Source: Mediterranea massiliensis (GTDB lineage Bacteria; Bacteroidota; Bacteroidia; Bacteroidales; Bacteroidaceae). Taken from it: DNA of 64,000 bases. Positions 8,479-17,476 of the stretch are shown piece by piece. The stretch is taken from assembly GCF_900128475.1 (NCBI RefSeq), contig NZ_LT635838.1:622536-686535 (forward strand), in the 5' to 3' direction. The notes beneath the pieces are model-generated. The model saw nothing but the letters and a program-made list of their open reading frames with translations, did no database searches and was not told the origin of the DNA. The position numbers and the translations under genes are program-made. Numbering within the stretch: position 1 is the first letter of the stretch; each line of letters begins with the position of its first letter.

Positions 8479-9867
8479 ATGACTCTAATCAAATCTATCT
8501 CTGGAATCCGCGGAACCATTGGCGGCAGCACAGGCGAGGGACTCAATCCGCTCGACATCGTGAAATTCACTTCTGCGTATGCAACCCTGATCCGCAAAAC
8601 GTGTACCGTAAAAAGCAACAAGATTGTAGTGGGCCGCGACGCCCGCCTCTCCGGCGAAATGGTGAAGAACGTAGTGGTAGGTACCCTGATGGGTATGGGA
8701 TGGGACGTGGTTGACATCGACCTGGCCTCCACACCGACTACCGAACTGGCCGTCACCATGGAAGGTGCCAGCGGCGGTATCATCCTCACCGCTTCGCACA
8801 ACCCCAAGCAGTGGAATGCCCTGAAGCTGCTGAACGAAAAAGGCGAGTTCCTGAACAAGGAAGAAGGCAACGAAGTGCTGCGCATCGCTGAAGCCGAAGC
8901 CTTCGAATACGCCGAAGTAGATAAGCTGGGTACTTACCGCAAGGACCTGACCTACAATCAAAAGCATATCGACAGCGTTCTGGCGCTCGATCTCGTTGAC
9001 GTAGAAGCCATCCGCAAGGCCGACTTCCACGTAGCCATCGACTGCGTGAACTCCGTGGGCGGCATCATCCTGCCCCAGCTGTTCGAAGCACTGGGTGTGA
9101 AGCATGTAGAGAAGCTCTACTGCGAGCCCACCGGCAACTTCCAGCACAACCCCGAACCGCTGGAGAAGAACCTGGGCGACATCATGAACTTGATGAAGGC
9201 CGGCAAGAACGACGTGGCCTTCGTGGTTGATCCCGACGTAGACCGTCTGGCCATCATCTGCGAAGACGGACGCATGTACGGCGAAGAATATACGCTGGTC
9301 AGCGTGGCCGACTACATCCTGAAGCACACACCGGGCAGCACCGTGTCGAACCTGAGCTCTACCCGCGCCCTGCGCGACGTAACCCGCAAGTACGGACAAC
9401 AATACTACGCTTCGGCTGTGGGCGAAGTGAACGTCACCACGAAGATGAAGGAAGTAGGTGCCGTTATCGGCGGTGAAGGCAACGGCGGTGTCATCTATCC
9501 GGCCAGCCACTACGGACGCGACGCTCTGGTAGGTATCGCCCTCTTCCTGAGCCACCTGGCACACGAAGGCAAGAAGGTGAGCGAACTGCGTGCCACCTAT
9601 CCTGCTTATTTCATGGCCAAGAACCGTGTGGACCTGACGCCCGACACCGACGTGGACGCCATCCTGGCCAAGGTGAAGGAACTCTACAAGAACGAAGAGA
9701 TCAACGACATCGACGGCGTGAAGATTGACTTCCCCGAGAAGTGGGTACACCTGCGCAAGAGCAACACGGAACCCATTATCCGCGTATATAGCGAAGCCCA
9801 CACGCAGGAAGAAGCCGAAGAAATCGGCCAGCAGATCATGAAGGTGATTGCCGAACTGGCAAAATAA
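8479..9867 (+). CDS. glmM: Phosphoglucosamine mutase / phosphomannomutase family enzyme
   Basis: This is an alpha-D-phosphohexomutase of 462 residues. The phosphoserine loop TASHNP places the catalytic serine at residue 106. The metal-binding loop is DPDVDRL, the sugar-binding loop is GEGNGG, and the C-terminal phosphate-binding loop is RKSNTEPIIRVY. In Bacteroides these proteins are usually annotated as GlmM, making GlcN-1-P for UDP-GlcNAc, but phosphomannomutase activity cannot be excluded from sequence alone. A strong bidirectional hairpin follows the stop. Confidence 0.88.
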   Translation: MTLIKSISGIRGTIGGSTGEGLNPLDIVKFTSAYATLIRKTCTVKSNKIVVGRDARLSGEMVKNVVVGTLMGMGWDVVDIDLASTPTTELAVTMEGASGGIILTASHNPKQWNALKLLNEKGEFLNKEEGNEVLRIAEAEAFEYAEVDKLGTYRKDLTYNQKHIDSVLALDLVDVEAIRKADFHVAIDCVNSVGGIILPQLFEALGVKHVEKLYCEPTGNFQHNPEPLEKNLGDIMNLMKAGKNDVAFVVDPDVDRLAIICEDGRMYGEEYTLVSVADYILKHTPGSTVSNLSSTRALRDVTRKYGQQYYASAVGEVNVTTKMKEVGAVIGGEGNGGVIYPASHYGRDALVGIALFLSHLAHEGKKVSELRATYPAYFMAKNRVDLTPDTDVDAILAKVKELYKNEEINDIDGVKIDFPEKWVHLRKSNTEPIIRVYSEAHTQEEAEEIGQQIMKVIAELAK

Positions 9868-9884
9868 ATTAAGAACTGATAATG

Positions 9885-9928
9885 AAGAATGAAGAATTGC
9901 CTTTCGAGGAATTCTTCATTCTTTTTTT
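9885..9928. terminator. Bidirectional terminator between glmM and the Nudix gene
   Basis: A perfect 14-bp inverted repeat (9885-9898 with 9910-9923; arm AAGAATGAAGAATT) encloses an 11-base loop and runs into a T tract on the + strand. It lies between two convergent genes, glmM on + and the Nudix gene on -. The arm sequence also belongs to an AATGAAGAAT repeat seen near 32660, 53327 and 63336. Confidence 0.85.
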
Positions 9929-9933
9929 ATGTC

Positions 9934-10449
9934 TTATTCCTCATTTTTCATTAAAAGAACTTTCTCCACTTCCCCCTCGAAGTTGGGTGTGAAGATACCC
10001 TTGCCCAGATTGGCACGGATTTCCTCCACAGGCCAGAAGCAGCCGCCGTCCAGTTCGTCACTGGGACAGACCGGACCGTCGTACACCGTCTTGTAAGTAA
10101 AGACCAGTTCGCGCTCGCGAGCCGACTCGAAGACATAGTGTGTCACCCGTTCGGGAGTGAAGTCTGTTATGCCCAGTTCCTCGCGCACCTCGCGACGTAG
10201 AGCCTGTTCCACGCTCTCACCCAAGTCCACATGGCCGCCTACGGCTGTATCCCACTTGCCGGGCTGAATGTCCTTCCATTCGGGACGCTTTTGCAGATAG
10301 AGTTCGCCGCGCGAGTTGAACACATGCAGATGGACCACGGGATGCAGCAGCCTGCTGCCGTTGTGGCATTCGCCGCGCGTGGCGGCACCGATAATGTTTC
10401 CTTCCTCATCGACGAGGGGAAACATTTCCTGATTGTTGTCTTGGTTCAT
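9934..10449 (-). CDS. Nudix hydrolase (IDI-like subgroup)
   Basis: This 171-residue Nudix-fold hydrolase carries a complete Nudix box: GGHVDLGESVEQALRREV followed by REELGI, with all metal-binding Glu residues. The N-terminal part (FPLVDEEGNIIGAATRGECH...LLHPVVHLHVFN) resembles the isopentenyl-diphosphate isomerase-like YfcD branch rather than MutT. The substrate is unknown. It starts 6 bp after the HepT stop and so appears to be the last gene of the toxin-antitoxin transcript. Confidence 0.88.
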   Translation of the reverse strand: MNQDNNQEMFPLVDEEGNIIGAATRGECHNGSRLLHPVVHLHVFNSRGELYLQKRPEWKDIQPGKWDTAVGGHVDLGESVEQALRREVREELGITDFTPERVTHYVFESARERELVFTYKTVYDGPVCPSDELDGGCFWPVEEIRANLGKGIFTPNFEGEVEKVLLMKNEE

Positions 10450-10455
10450 AAACAG

Positions 10456-10842
10456 TTATTCAGTAGAAAATTTCTGTATCAGCTCGATGATGACAGGCCG
10501 TATGGAGGGCAAGTCTTCTTTAATAGTAGAAAAGACTATCTCTTCGTCAATGTTCATATATTCGTGCGAAATAAGATTTCGCATGTCGTAAATGGCTCTC
10601 CAAGGGATGGTTTCATAACCGCTGAAAGGAGCTTCAGGTTCCTTCAGTAGTTTGCCGACCTGTTCTCCGATGGCTTGCAACCGCATAACACATGAGTCAA
10701 AAATCATCATGCCGCCGGGAGTAAGCAGAAACTCATCGGCACAATGAATGTCCTTGCAACGTTCTTCAATGATATCTATCGCTTCCAATATCTGTTGCAG
10801 ACGGTCGTATATCGTATATTTCTTATACATAAACGATGTCAT
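10456..10842 (-). CDS. HepT-like ribonuclease toxin (DUF86)
   Basis: This 128-residue all-helical HEPN-type protein of the DUF86/HepT family contains RNLISHEY near residues 88-95, matching the RX4HXY active-site motif of HEPN RNases. In characterised HepT/MntA systems the toxin cleaves RNA (often tRNA) and is silenced when MntA adds AMP groups to the motif tyrosine. The gene overlaps the upstream MntA gene by 20 bp, the usual arrangement for this pair. Toxic activity here is inferred from family and context. Confidence 0.87.
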   Translation of the reverse strand: MTSFMYKKYTIYDRLQQILEAIDIIEERCKDIHCADEFLLTPGGMMIFDSCVMRLQAIGEQVGKLLKEPEAPFSGYETIPWRAIYDMRNLISHEYMNIDEEIVFSTIKEDLPSIRPVIIELIQKFSTE

Positions 10843-11116
10843 TTAAGATGTTATCCTTCAACAAAGGACGTAGGGAGTTTCTGAAGCGGACCAAATCCAC
10901 GTTGCAGCCGAAAAGGGTTTTCAAGGCTTCTTTAAGCTCATACATCAGAGACAGGGAAGGCTTCTCCACTTCCACAACAATATCAATATCACTGTCTTCC
11001 GTATTCTCCTGACGGGCAACAGAACCAAATATACCGATATTGATAATGCCGAATTTCTGACCGGAGGTTTGCTTGAAACCCTTCAGTTTCTGTTTGCATT
11101 CTTCTAACTGTAACAT
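10823..11116 (-). CDS. MntA-like minimal nucleotidyltransferase antitoxin
   Basis: This 97-residue minimal nucleotidyltransferase has the signature GSVARQENTEDSDID, i.e. GSX10DXD, near residues 31-45, followed by the third acidic strand (DIVVEVEK). In the family it acts as an AMP-transferring antitoxin on HepT. It precedes and overlaps hepT and has its own consensus promoter in the short gap after queA. Confidence 0.88.
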   Translation of the reverse strand: MLQLEECKQKLKGFKQTSGQKFGIINIGIFGSVARQENTEDSDIDIVVEVEKPSLSLMYELKEALKTLFGCNVDLVRFRNSLRPLLKDNILNDIVYV

Positions 11117-11145
11117 ATCCTAAAGCTTTTATGGATTGCACAATA

Positions 11146-11176
11146 CAAATATAGGAATTTCTCCCTTTTATACAAA
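11146..11176 (-). promoter_or_regulatory. Consensus promoter of the MntA-HepT-Nudix operon
   Basis: On the - strand TTTG (11173-11176) is followed after exactly 19 bp by TATATTTG (11146-11153), a full match to TTTG-N19-TAnnTTTG. It lies 29 bp before the mntA start and shows that the toxin-antitoxin genes do not depend on queA transcription. Confidence 0.8.
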
Positions 11177-11194
11177 CACTGGCCTGATATAATC

Positions 11195-12418
11195 TTACGG
11201 TATCAGCAGCGACGAGTCACCATAGCTCAGGAAGCGGAAGTCATGGGCCAGGGCATAGTCGTAGATAGTGCGCCAATCACCGTGTACAAAGGCCGATACG
11301 AGCAGCAGCAGCGTACTTTGCGGCTGGTGGAAGTTGGTCACCATTGCCCGGACGATGCGGTAGTCATAACCCGGAGCAATGATAATCTGCGTACTGGTGT
11401 GCAGGGCTTCCATGCCATGGCGGTCCAGATAGTCGCGGACAGCAGTCAGGGCGGCAACCGATGCAGGGGCCTCACCCTCCAGGTCGTAGGGCTGCCACTG
11501 ACGGACGTGCAGTTCATCTTCTGTGGCGTCGGGGTTCCGCAGCAGGGTGACGCCGATGTGGTAGAGACTTTCGAGCGTGCGTACCGAGGTGGTACCTACG
11601 GCCACGGCCTGCCCGCCGTGGGCTATCAGCTTGTCAATCGTGCCGCGCGACACGGAGATGTATTCCGTGTGCATCTCGTGTCCCTCAATTTCCTCACTCT
11701 TCACGGGTTTGAAGGTACCGGCTCCCACGTGCAGCGTCAGTTCCTCCAGGTCCACACCCTTTGTCCGCAAAGCATCGAGCACGCGGGGCGTGAAGTGTAG
11801 GCCGGCGGTAGGTGCGGCCACGGATCCCTTTATCTTGGAATAGACCGTCTGATAGGTCGTCTTGTCGCTCTCCTGCGTCTCGCGGTTCAAGTAGGGCGGG
11901 ATGGGCAACTCGCCGAACACTTCGAGGATATCGGCAAAGGTAACCTCGGGATTGTCCCAACGGAAATCCACCCAGTGACTGGTGCCACGGCACTCGCCCC
12001 GCTCGGCAGTCAGTGTCAACGGACGTCCCTTCACCGTCATCTCGCGGCGCAGGGGGCCTTCTTTCCATTTCTTCAGGTTGCCTATCATGCAGAGCCAGGC
12101 GGCATGCTCCGTCTGCTGGAAGTTCAGCGCATAGTCGTTCGGCTCGATGGGTTCCAGGCAGAACACCTCGATTAGTGCTCCCGTCTCCTTGCGGAAATGC
12201 AGGCGGGCCTGGATAACCTTCGTATTGTTGAACACCATCAGGCTGCCTGCCGGCAGATAGTCGGGCAGAGAAGTGAAGCGGTCTTCGGTCACCGCGCCGT
12301 GGCGGTAAACCAGCAATTTGGACTGGTCGCGTACGGGCAGTGGGAACTTGGCAATGCGTTCGTCGGGCAGCGGATAGTTGAATTCGCTGATACGGATATG
12401 TCTGGGGTCTTGTTTCAT
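11195..12418 (-). CDS. queA: S-adenosylmethionine:tRNA ribosyltransferase-isomerase
   Basis: QueA transfers and isomerises the ribosyl group of SAM onto preQ1 at the tRNA wobble base to make epoxyqueuosine. The protein has 407 residues from the ATG at 12418, longer than the ~350 residues of enterobacterial QueA but typical, as I recall, for Bacteroidota. Motifs include YPLPDERIAKFP at the N-terminus, AAPTAGLHFT in the middle, and the late TNFHQPQSTLLLLV. The frame runs 30 codons further upstream to 12508, but a -7 box at 12442-12449 lies inside that extension, so the ATG at 12418 is preferred. Confidence 0.95.
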   Translation of the reverse strand: MKQDPRHIRISEFNYPLPDERIAKFPLPVRDQSKLLVYRHGAVTEDRFTSLPDYLPAGSLMVFNNTKVIQARLHFRKETGALIEVFCLEPIEPNDYALNFQQTEHAAWLCMIGNLKKWKEGPLRREMTVKGRPLTLTAERGECRGTSHWVDFRWDNPEVTFADILEVFGELPIPPYLNRETQESDKTTYQTVYSKIKGSVAAPTAGLHFTPRVLDALRTKGVDLEELTLHVGAGTFKPVKSEEIEGHEMHTEYISVSRGTIDKLIAHGGQAVAVGTTSVRTLESLYHIGVTLLRNPDATEDELHVRQWQPYDLEGEAPASVAALTAVRDYLDRHGMEALHTSTQIIIAPGYDYRIVRAMVTNFHQPQSTLLLLVSAFVHGDWRTIYDYALAHDFRFLSYGDSSLLIP

Positions 12419-12441
12419 GATTAATGTATTTCTTTCGGATG

Positions 12442-12449
12442 CAAAGGTA
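12442..12449 (-). promoter_or_regulatory. -7 promoter box (TACCTTTG) for queA
   Basis: TACCTTTG on the - strand lies 23 bp before the queA ATG and fits TAnnTTTG. No clear -33 box is visible. Confidence 0.55.
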
Positions 12450-12504
12450 CGGATTATCGGGGAAAATGCCGCGCAGACGCCCCCGAAGTTTTCCTCCCTA
12501 CCCC

Positions 12505-15090
12505 TCACCAGTCCAGGCTTCCTATGCGCCCGCCGTCATCCAGCACATGGACCGTAACGCGCGGACGGCGGCAACGGCTGTTGTTGAAAAGACGCACCGT
12601 GGCACGTCCCTGTCCGTCGGTCATCAGTTCCGGCTGCCAGTACAGTGTCCGGCGGTAATCTTCCTCACGGGGCAGTACCCGATAATCCGGCGAATAGAAC
12701 TCTTTAACCTTGCTATAGCCCTCAAGCCACGTCTTGCGCACACCTTTCGCCCCCTTGGCAGGTATTTCTCCCTCCGGTTTCGTTTCAATCAATACGACAC
12801 AACCATACAGTTTGTCGATGTTCATCGGCGTGAACCGCGGGTCAGCATAGCGGCACATGGTCATCACATCTTCGCTGACATAGATGGACTTGATGGACTC
12901 CAGCGTCAGACTACGATATTTGTTGAAGTCCATTTCCTCGTGGCGGGTACGCTCATAGTTGATGACAAACAGGGCAAACCGGCCTTTGTAGAACAAGTAT
13001 TCCTCACCCGACGGACTATGCACACGAGAAAAAGCCGGATTCATATTGATCATCAGCTCGTGGATGTCGTCGCCCACAAAGCCGTTCCGGTCCTGAATGT
13101 CGTCTATCTCCGAGGCCACGTCGTAGTAGGCTATGGACTTGGTGCGGGCCTGATAGACATCGCTGGCCTTGTCGCGCTTGCGGGCTTTCACCTCCACCTC
13201 GTCCAGGTGGTGTATCTTCTCGTCGATGCCCAGGCGTCGCAACGAGTCTTCGTAGGCCTGAAGGAACAGATTGTAGTCTTCCTCCACCTGCACCGTATCG
13301 GCCGGTTCGTCGGCCGACGGCCCGACTTTCTGTTCCCCGCCGGGTACCCGTACCTGCATCTCGGCCAGCGGATACATGCGGGGCGCGGGAGCAAACACAC
13401 GGTCCAGCACGATGCGGTGGTCTTTCTTCTTCCCTTTCTCAGTCACGGCCAGTATCAGGTTCCACTTCCCCTCTATCTGCGAAACGAAGGAGAAACGCCC
13501 TAGGCTGTCGGTGGTAAAGAGGCCGAAGGACTGCTGCCTGCCCGCCTCCGGGTCTTCGCCGGGACTGCTCAGGAAGGAAGACACTTCCACCCCGGCACGC
13601 GGTTTGCTGCGCACCATCGACACCACCGTGCCGTGCAGCTCGATGCCCTGCTCGGGCAGGTATTTCAGGTCGAAGGGGCGTACACCGGCCATGCTCTCCC
13701 AGTCGTACCTCCTCCAGCCCTGCACCATCAGCAGCTCGTCCAGCGCACGGCGGTGCGCCAGGTCATCGGATTCGAAATACCAGGCGGGACGGTGGACGTA
13801 CCCCTTGATGTCCGACATCAGCAGCAGGTCGGTCAGCAGGCTGTGGCGGTTCTCCACCTCCTGCCAGCCGTCGCGCACTGAAACCGAGAGAGGCGCCTGC
13901 ACGGGGCGACCTTCCGCATCCCGGACCTCAACGTCCAGACGGATGGAGTCGTAGGGCTGATAGGCAGCCTTGTCCAAACGGACCGCCACCGACAGGGTGT
14001 CGGGCTGTCCGGCAAAAATCAGGCGATCGGCCACCAGCCGGCCGGAAGGTTCGAACCACACGACCTGCGCCACGCCTACGGGCAGGTCCCGCTTGTCCAG
14101 CCCGAAACGGACGGGACGGCTACGGGTGACCGTCAGCATGCTGAAGTGGTAGAGCTGCCCTCCGCCGATGACTGCCATCCCCAGCACACTGCCTGGCGTG
14201 CGGGCGTTCTTCTGTACCGTCACCAGCAGGCTGTCCGGCGAGCTGAGGTTGTTCACCGAGCAGGCAAAGCCCTGCTCTCTGGCTTCCGGCAGGTCGAAAC
14301 GGTATCGCTTTTCATTCCAGATGACTTCGGCCTGACTTTCTTCCTCACCAGCCGTATAGGTAAAGCTGCCTTTCCCTTCGTGACCCGTGGCAAAGGTAAG
14401 GCATTCGCGGCCCTCCTTGTCCACCACGCGCCCCGACACGTCCACCGGATTGCCATAGGCATCCGTCGCCTCGAAGGCCACACGCACCGGCACATCCTTC
14501 ACCAGATAGCCGCCTTCGGGGTAGAAGCGGAGGTTCAGTTTCTTCTCCTTCCGCGGCCGCTTGCGTTCCTGCGGATACTTGCCTACCCGCGGACTGATTT
14601 CCTTTTCCACATAGTGGCCCGGCACCTCCGGCTTGTCGAAGACGGGGATGATGCGCGAAAAGACCGAAGCCTCATCGAAATTCAGCATGTATTTGGTATA
14701 GGCCCGCACCTCGTAGAAGCCGGAATAGAACGGTAGCTGCGTCAGGGCGAAGTGGCCGTGACAACGGCCGTTCCTGACAGGGAGAATCTGCTTGGACACA
14801 ATCTCGCCTCCGGGGTTGAGCAGCTCCACATACAGCGTCTTGCTCCACTCCGTGGGACGGTTCAGTCCGGAGCCCACCACGTAGCACTGGAACCAGATGT
14901 CGTCGCCCTGATAATAGCTGGTGTTGTCGAGGTGCAGGGCCACCTTTTCCTGCGGCAGCGCCTTGCCGAACTGCTCCACGCGGCGGGCCAGCGCCGTCAG
15001 CGGCCCGGCTATGCTATCCGGAATCTGTGCCAACGCTGCCAGAGGGAAGAACCCCCACAGCAGCAGTCCCATTATCCCATACCTGTTCAT
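12505..15090 (-). CDS. Large exported MG2-domain / TonB-plug-like protein
   Basis: This is an 861-residue secreted or cell-envelope protein with a clear signal peptide (GIMGLLLWGFFPLAALAQ). The N-terminal region (residues ~45-140) resembles an alpha-2-macroglobulin MG2 domain (LHLDNTSYYQGDDIWFQCYV). Further Ig-like/carboxypeptidase-regulatory-like segments follow, for example near residues 175-240. Residues ~620-790 resemble the plug domain of TonB-dependent receptors, ending in YGCVVLIETKP, but no barrel follows. The extreme C-terminus (LYWQPELMTDGQGRATVRLF) matches the macroglobulin-like tail known in Bacteroidota. The exact function is unknown. It starts 13 bp after the redoxin lipoprotein and is surely co-transcribed with it. 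Confidence 0.8.
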   Translation of the reverse strand: MNRYGIMGLLLWGFFPLAALAQIPDSIAGPLTALARRVEQFGKALPQEKVALHLDNTSYYQGDDIWFQCYVVGSGLNRPTEWSKTLYVELLNPGGEIVSKQILPVRNGRCHGHFALTQLPFYSGFYEVRAYTKYMLNFDEASVFSRIIPVFDKPEVPGHYVEKEISPRVGKYPQERKRPRKEKKLNLRFYPEGGYLVKDVPVRVAFEATDAYGNPVDVSGRVVDKEGRECLTFATGHEGKGSFTYTAGEEESQAEVIWNEKRYRFDLPEAREQGFACSVNNLSSPDSLLVTVQKNARTPGSVLGMAVIGGGQLYHFSMLTVTRSRPVRFGLDKRDLPVGVAQVVWFEPSGRLVADRLIFAGQPDTLSVAVRLDKAAYQPYDSIRLDVEVRDAEGRPVQAPLSVSVRDGWQEVENRHSLLTDLLLMSDIKGYVHRPAWYFESDDLAHRRALDELLMVQGWRRYDWESMAGVRPFDLKYLPEQGIELHGTVVSMVRSKPRAGVEVSSFLSSPGEDPEAGRQQSFGLFTTDSLGRFSFVSQIEGKWNLILAVTEKGKKKDHRIVLDRVFAPAPRMYPLAEMQVRVPGGEQKVGPSADEPADTVQVEEDYNLFLQAYEDSLRRLGIDEKIHHLDEVEVKARKRDKASDVYQARTKSIAYYDVASEIDDIQDRNGFVGDDIHELMINMNPAFSRVHSPSGEEYLFYKGRFALFVINYERTRHEEMDFNKYRSLTLESIKSIYVSEDVMTMCRYADPRFTPMNIDKLYGCVVLIETKPEGEIPAKGAKGVRKTWLEGYSKVKEFYSPDYRVLPREEDYRRTLYWQPELMTDGQGRATVRLFNNSRCRRPRVTVHVLDDGGRIGSLDW

Positions 15091-15103
15091 CGTACAGTCT
15101 CCT

Positions 15104-16564
15104 TTACTTAGCCGCTTCCTGCAACTGTTCTTTCAGCTTGTCCCACTGCTCGGGCGAGGCGGCCGTGCTGAAACGGATGTTCCCCTGCTTGTCGAAGATG
15201 ACGCAGCGCGGAATGCTCAGGGCCCCCTTATGGCCGAAGGTATCATAGATTTCCTGATGGAAGGCCTCCTGATCACGGACGTGTTCGCCTTTCAGATTGT
15301 AGTGCGCGGCCATCTTCCGCCACTTTTCATCGTCCTCCGGACGGTCGATGGAGAGGTAGAGCAACACCACATCGTTGGCCGCAGCATACTCCTGCAACGG
15401 ACCGACGTGGGCAAACGACGCACGGCAGGGACCACACCACGTGGCCCAGATATCCATGAAGATGACTTTCCCTTTGTATAGGTCGGTCACGTCCTTAATC
15501 GTCTTGGCCGAGCTGACATCGGGGAAATGAATATCGGCAGGGATTGTTGTTTCGTTGAAGGCACGGTTCTTGGCCACGGCACGGTCCACCCACGGCATCC
15601 ATCCGCTTTCGGGATAGAGGCGGCGGAACTCGTCGGCCAGCGGAAGCAGTTGCGGGTCATAACGCTGCTGCGACTCGTCTTCGAGGAAGAGCTGGGCCAG
15701 AGCAGCTTCCTGCGCCTTGCCCGTCAGCCGGTGCGTAAAATCGTAGAAAGCCAGCTGCACGCCTTTCTCCACTCCTTCCGGCTTCGGATCGCCCTTGGTA
15801 TAGTAACGGATACCGGTATCATAACTTGCCGCGTCGTAGAACGAAAGGGAGAAAGGGCTGCCAGGATGATTGATGGAGCAGAAGGCCGTCATGCTGTCCA
15901 GCTGGGCCAGCCATTCCTGCTTCGTGGCCTCGGACGAGCGGAAGACAGTAGCCAGCACCTGGTTCTGGAAAGCCAGCAGCAACTGCATGCGTATGTCCTG
16001 ACGGGCCTTGGCACGCAGGTCCTCGTCCACACCTTCCACCTCCTTGTCCAACGACAGGGCATAGTCCGTCAGCTTGCGGCATACCGATGTAGCCACGGTG
16101 TCGCGGGCAATCTGCCAACGGTCGCCTCTCCGTGCACGGATGGCGAACACATCCTCGTACAGCTGGTCCAGCAGTTCCGCCACACGGACCGTCTTGTCAT
16201 CCTGCCCTTCGGTAATGGTCATCGGCTTTTCGGCCCATCCGTCCAATTCAATCCGCATCGTTCCTTCCTTGGCAAGAAGTGAACCCATGTTCTTCTTTCC
16301 ATACAAATAGAACCGAACCCGTTCGTATTCTCCTCCGGGCAGCGTCAGCGTGAACGTGCTGTCCGCCTGCAACTTCAACGTATCAAACGTCTGCGAATTG
16401 AACATTCCGCCAACCGACCGCTGACAAACCAGAAGTGCCCCGTCCGCATGACGCACGGACCCTGTAATGTGAATCTCCGGACGGGAGGTGCAGGCTGCAC
16501 ACAATCCGCCCAAACATACTGCCCCAAGGGCAGCTTTCCAAACTTTTCTGCTGATGTATTTCAT
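15104..16564 (-). CDS. Lipoprotein thiol-disulfide oxidoreductase (TlpA/ResA-like, N-terminal DUF4369-like)
   Basis: This 486-residue lipoprotein starts at the ATG at 16564; its signal ends in the lipobox LCAAC. An N-terminal beta-rich DUF4369-like domain (residues ~30-130) is followed by a helical linker and a C-terminal thioredoxin domain with the redox motif WATWCGPC near residues 370-377. Such proteins handle thiol-disulfide exchange in the periplasm. A frame extension to 16609 is rejected because it would begin inside the promoter. It heads a two-gene operon with the MG2/plug-like protein. Confidence 0.88.
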   Translation of the reverse strand: MKYISRKVWKAALGAVCLGGLCAACTSRPEIHITGSVRHADGALLVCQRSVGGMFNSQTFDTLKLQADSTFTLTLPGGEYERVRFYLYGKKNMGSLLAKEGTMRIELDGWAEKPMTITEGQDDKTVRVAELLDQLYEDVFAIRARRGDRWQIARDTVATSVCRKLTDYALSLDKEVEGVDEDLRAKARQDIRMQLLLAFQNQVLATVFRSSEATKQEWLAQLDSMTAFCSINHPGSPFSLSFYDAASYDTGIRYYTKGDPKPEGVEKGVQLAFYDFTHRLTGKAQEAALAQLFLEDESQQRYDPQLLPLADEFRRLYPESGWMPWVDRAVAKNRAFNETTIPADIHFPDVSSAKTIKDVTDLYKGKVIFMDIWATWCGPCRASFAHVGPLQEYAAANDVVLLYLSIDRPEDDEKWRKMAAHYNLKGEHVRDQEAFHQEIYDTFGHKGALSIPRCVIFDKQGNIRFSTAASPEQWDKLKEQLQEAAK

Positions 16565-16608
16565 TGTTCCCAAGATATTAATTAAGCAGGCCGAACATGG
16601 CCCAGCCA

Positions 16609-16638
16609 CAAAAGTAATGTTTTTTTACATTTAAGCAA
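16609..16638 (-). promoter_or_regulatory. Promoter of the redoxin-MG2 operon (TTG-N19-TACTTTTG)
   Basis: The -7 box TACTTTTG (16609-16616, - strand) is preceded after 19 bp by TTG (16636-16638), close to the Bacteroides consensus. It lies 44 bp before the start at 16564. Confidence 0.65.
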
Positions 16639-16705
16639 TTCTCATCCGATTAATTCAAGCATGATTGAGCCTCAACGGAAGCAATACTTACAGAATACAT
16701 AAAAC

Positions 16706-16781
16706 AAAGTCCATAATTAGCGGTCTAACTATGAACATTACAGTGCTAACTATGGACTTTACGTCGCCAACTATGGATATT
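16706..16781. repeat. 21-bp phased repeat array, copy 1
   Basis: On the - strand, units built on CATAGTTAGC recur with an exact period of 21 bp; their variable ACTTT-like ends sit at 16735, 16756 and 16777 on the + strand. At the left edge an inverted half-unit, AAAGTCCATAATTAG (16706-16720), can pair with CTAACTATGGACTTT (16746-16760) with one mismatch. The array lies between the 3' end of folE and the promoter of the redoxin operon. A related array is at 53435-53541. Confidence 0.85.
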
Positions 16782-16803
16782 GGTGAATGTATCTTTGTAT
16801 GGA

Positions 16804-17400
16804 CTACAAGGCGGTGGAGTGATGCTTGATGAGGTTCATGAACTCCTCGCGGGTCTTGGCCTGGTTGAAGGCACCGGTAAAGTCGGAAGTCGTGGTAATG
16901 GCATTCTGCTTCTCCACGCCCCGCATCTGCATGCACATGTGCTTGGCCTCGACCACCACCATCACGCCCAGCGGATTGAGCGTCTCCTGGATGCACTCCT
17001 TGATCTGGAGCGTCATGCGCTCCTGCACCTGCAGGCGGTGGGAGAAGATGTCGACCACACGGGCTATCTTGCTCAGACCGGTGATGTAGCCGTTGGGGAT
17101 ATAAGCCACGTGCGCCTTGCCGTAGAAGGGCAGCATGTGGTGCTCGCACAACGAGAAGAAATCGATGTCCTTCACAATCACCATCTGGCTGTATTCTTCC
17201 TTGAACTTGGCCGAACGGAGCACTTCGTGCGGGTCCATCGTATAGCCCTTGGTCAGGGTCAGCATGGCCTTGGCCACACGTTCGGGAGTCTTGAGCAGCC
17301 CTTCACGCCCGGGGTCCTCGCCCAGCAGGGTCAGGATGCGTGCATAGTGTTCTTTCAGTTCGTCCAACGCAGGAGAGGTGATGATTTCTTTTTCCAACAT
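16804..17400 (-). CDS. folE: GTP cyclohydrolase I
   Basis: FolE converts GTP to 7,8-dihydroneopterin triphosphate, the entry to folate (and in some bacteria queuosine) synthesis. The 198-residue protein has the zinc-binding [11 protein letters not shown] motif near residues 83-93, the GKAHVAYIP strand, and QVQERMT...IQETL. It is the last gene of a - strand run DUF1599-doxX-tpiA-SPOR-folE, 76 bp after the SPOR gene. Confidence 0.97.
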   Translation of the reverse strand: MLEKEIITSPALDELKEHYARILTLLGEDPGREGLLKTPERVAKAMLTLTKGYTMDPHEVLRSAKFKEEYSQMVIVKDIDFFSLCEHHMLPFYGKAHVAYIPNGYITGLSKIARVVDIFSHRLQVQERMTLQIKECIQETLNPLGVMVVVEAKHMCMQMRGVEKQNAITTTSDFTGAFNQAKTREEFMNLIKHHSTAL

Positions 17401-17476
17401 GATTTCTATAATAATGATTGACTGGTTTTACATAAACAGACGCTACCGGGACGACACGCAAGCCGTCCGCCAGGCG

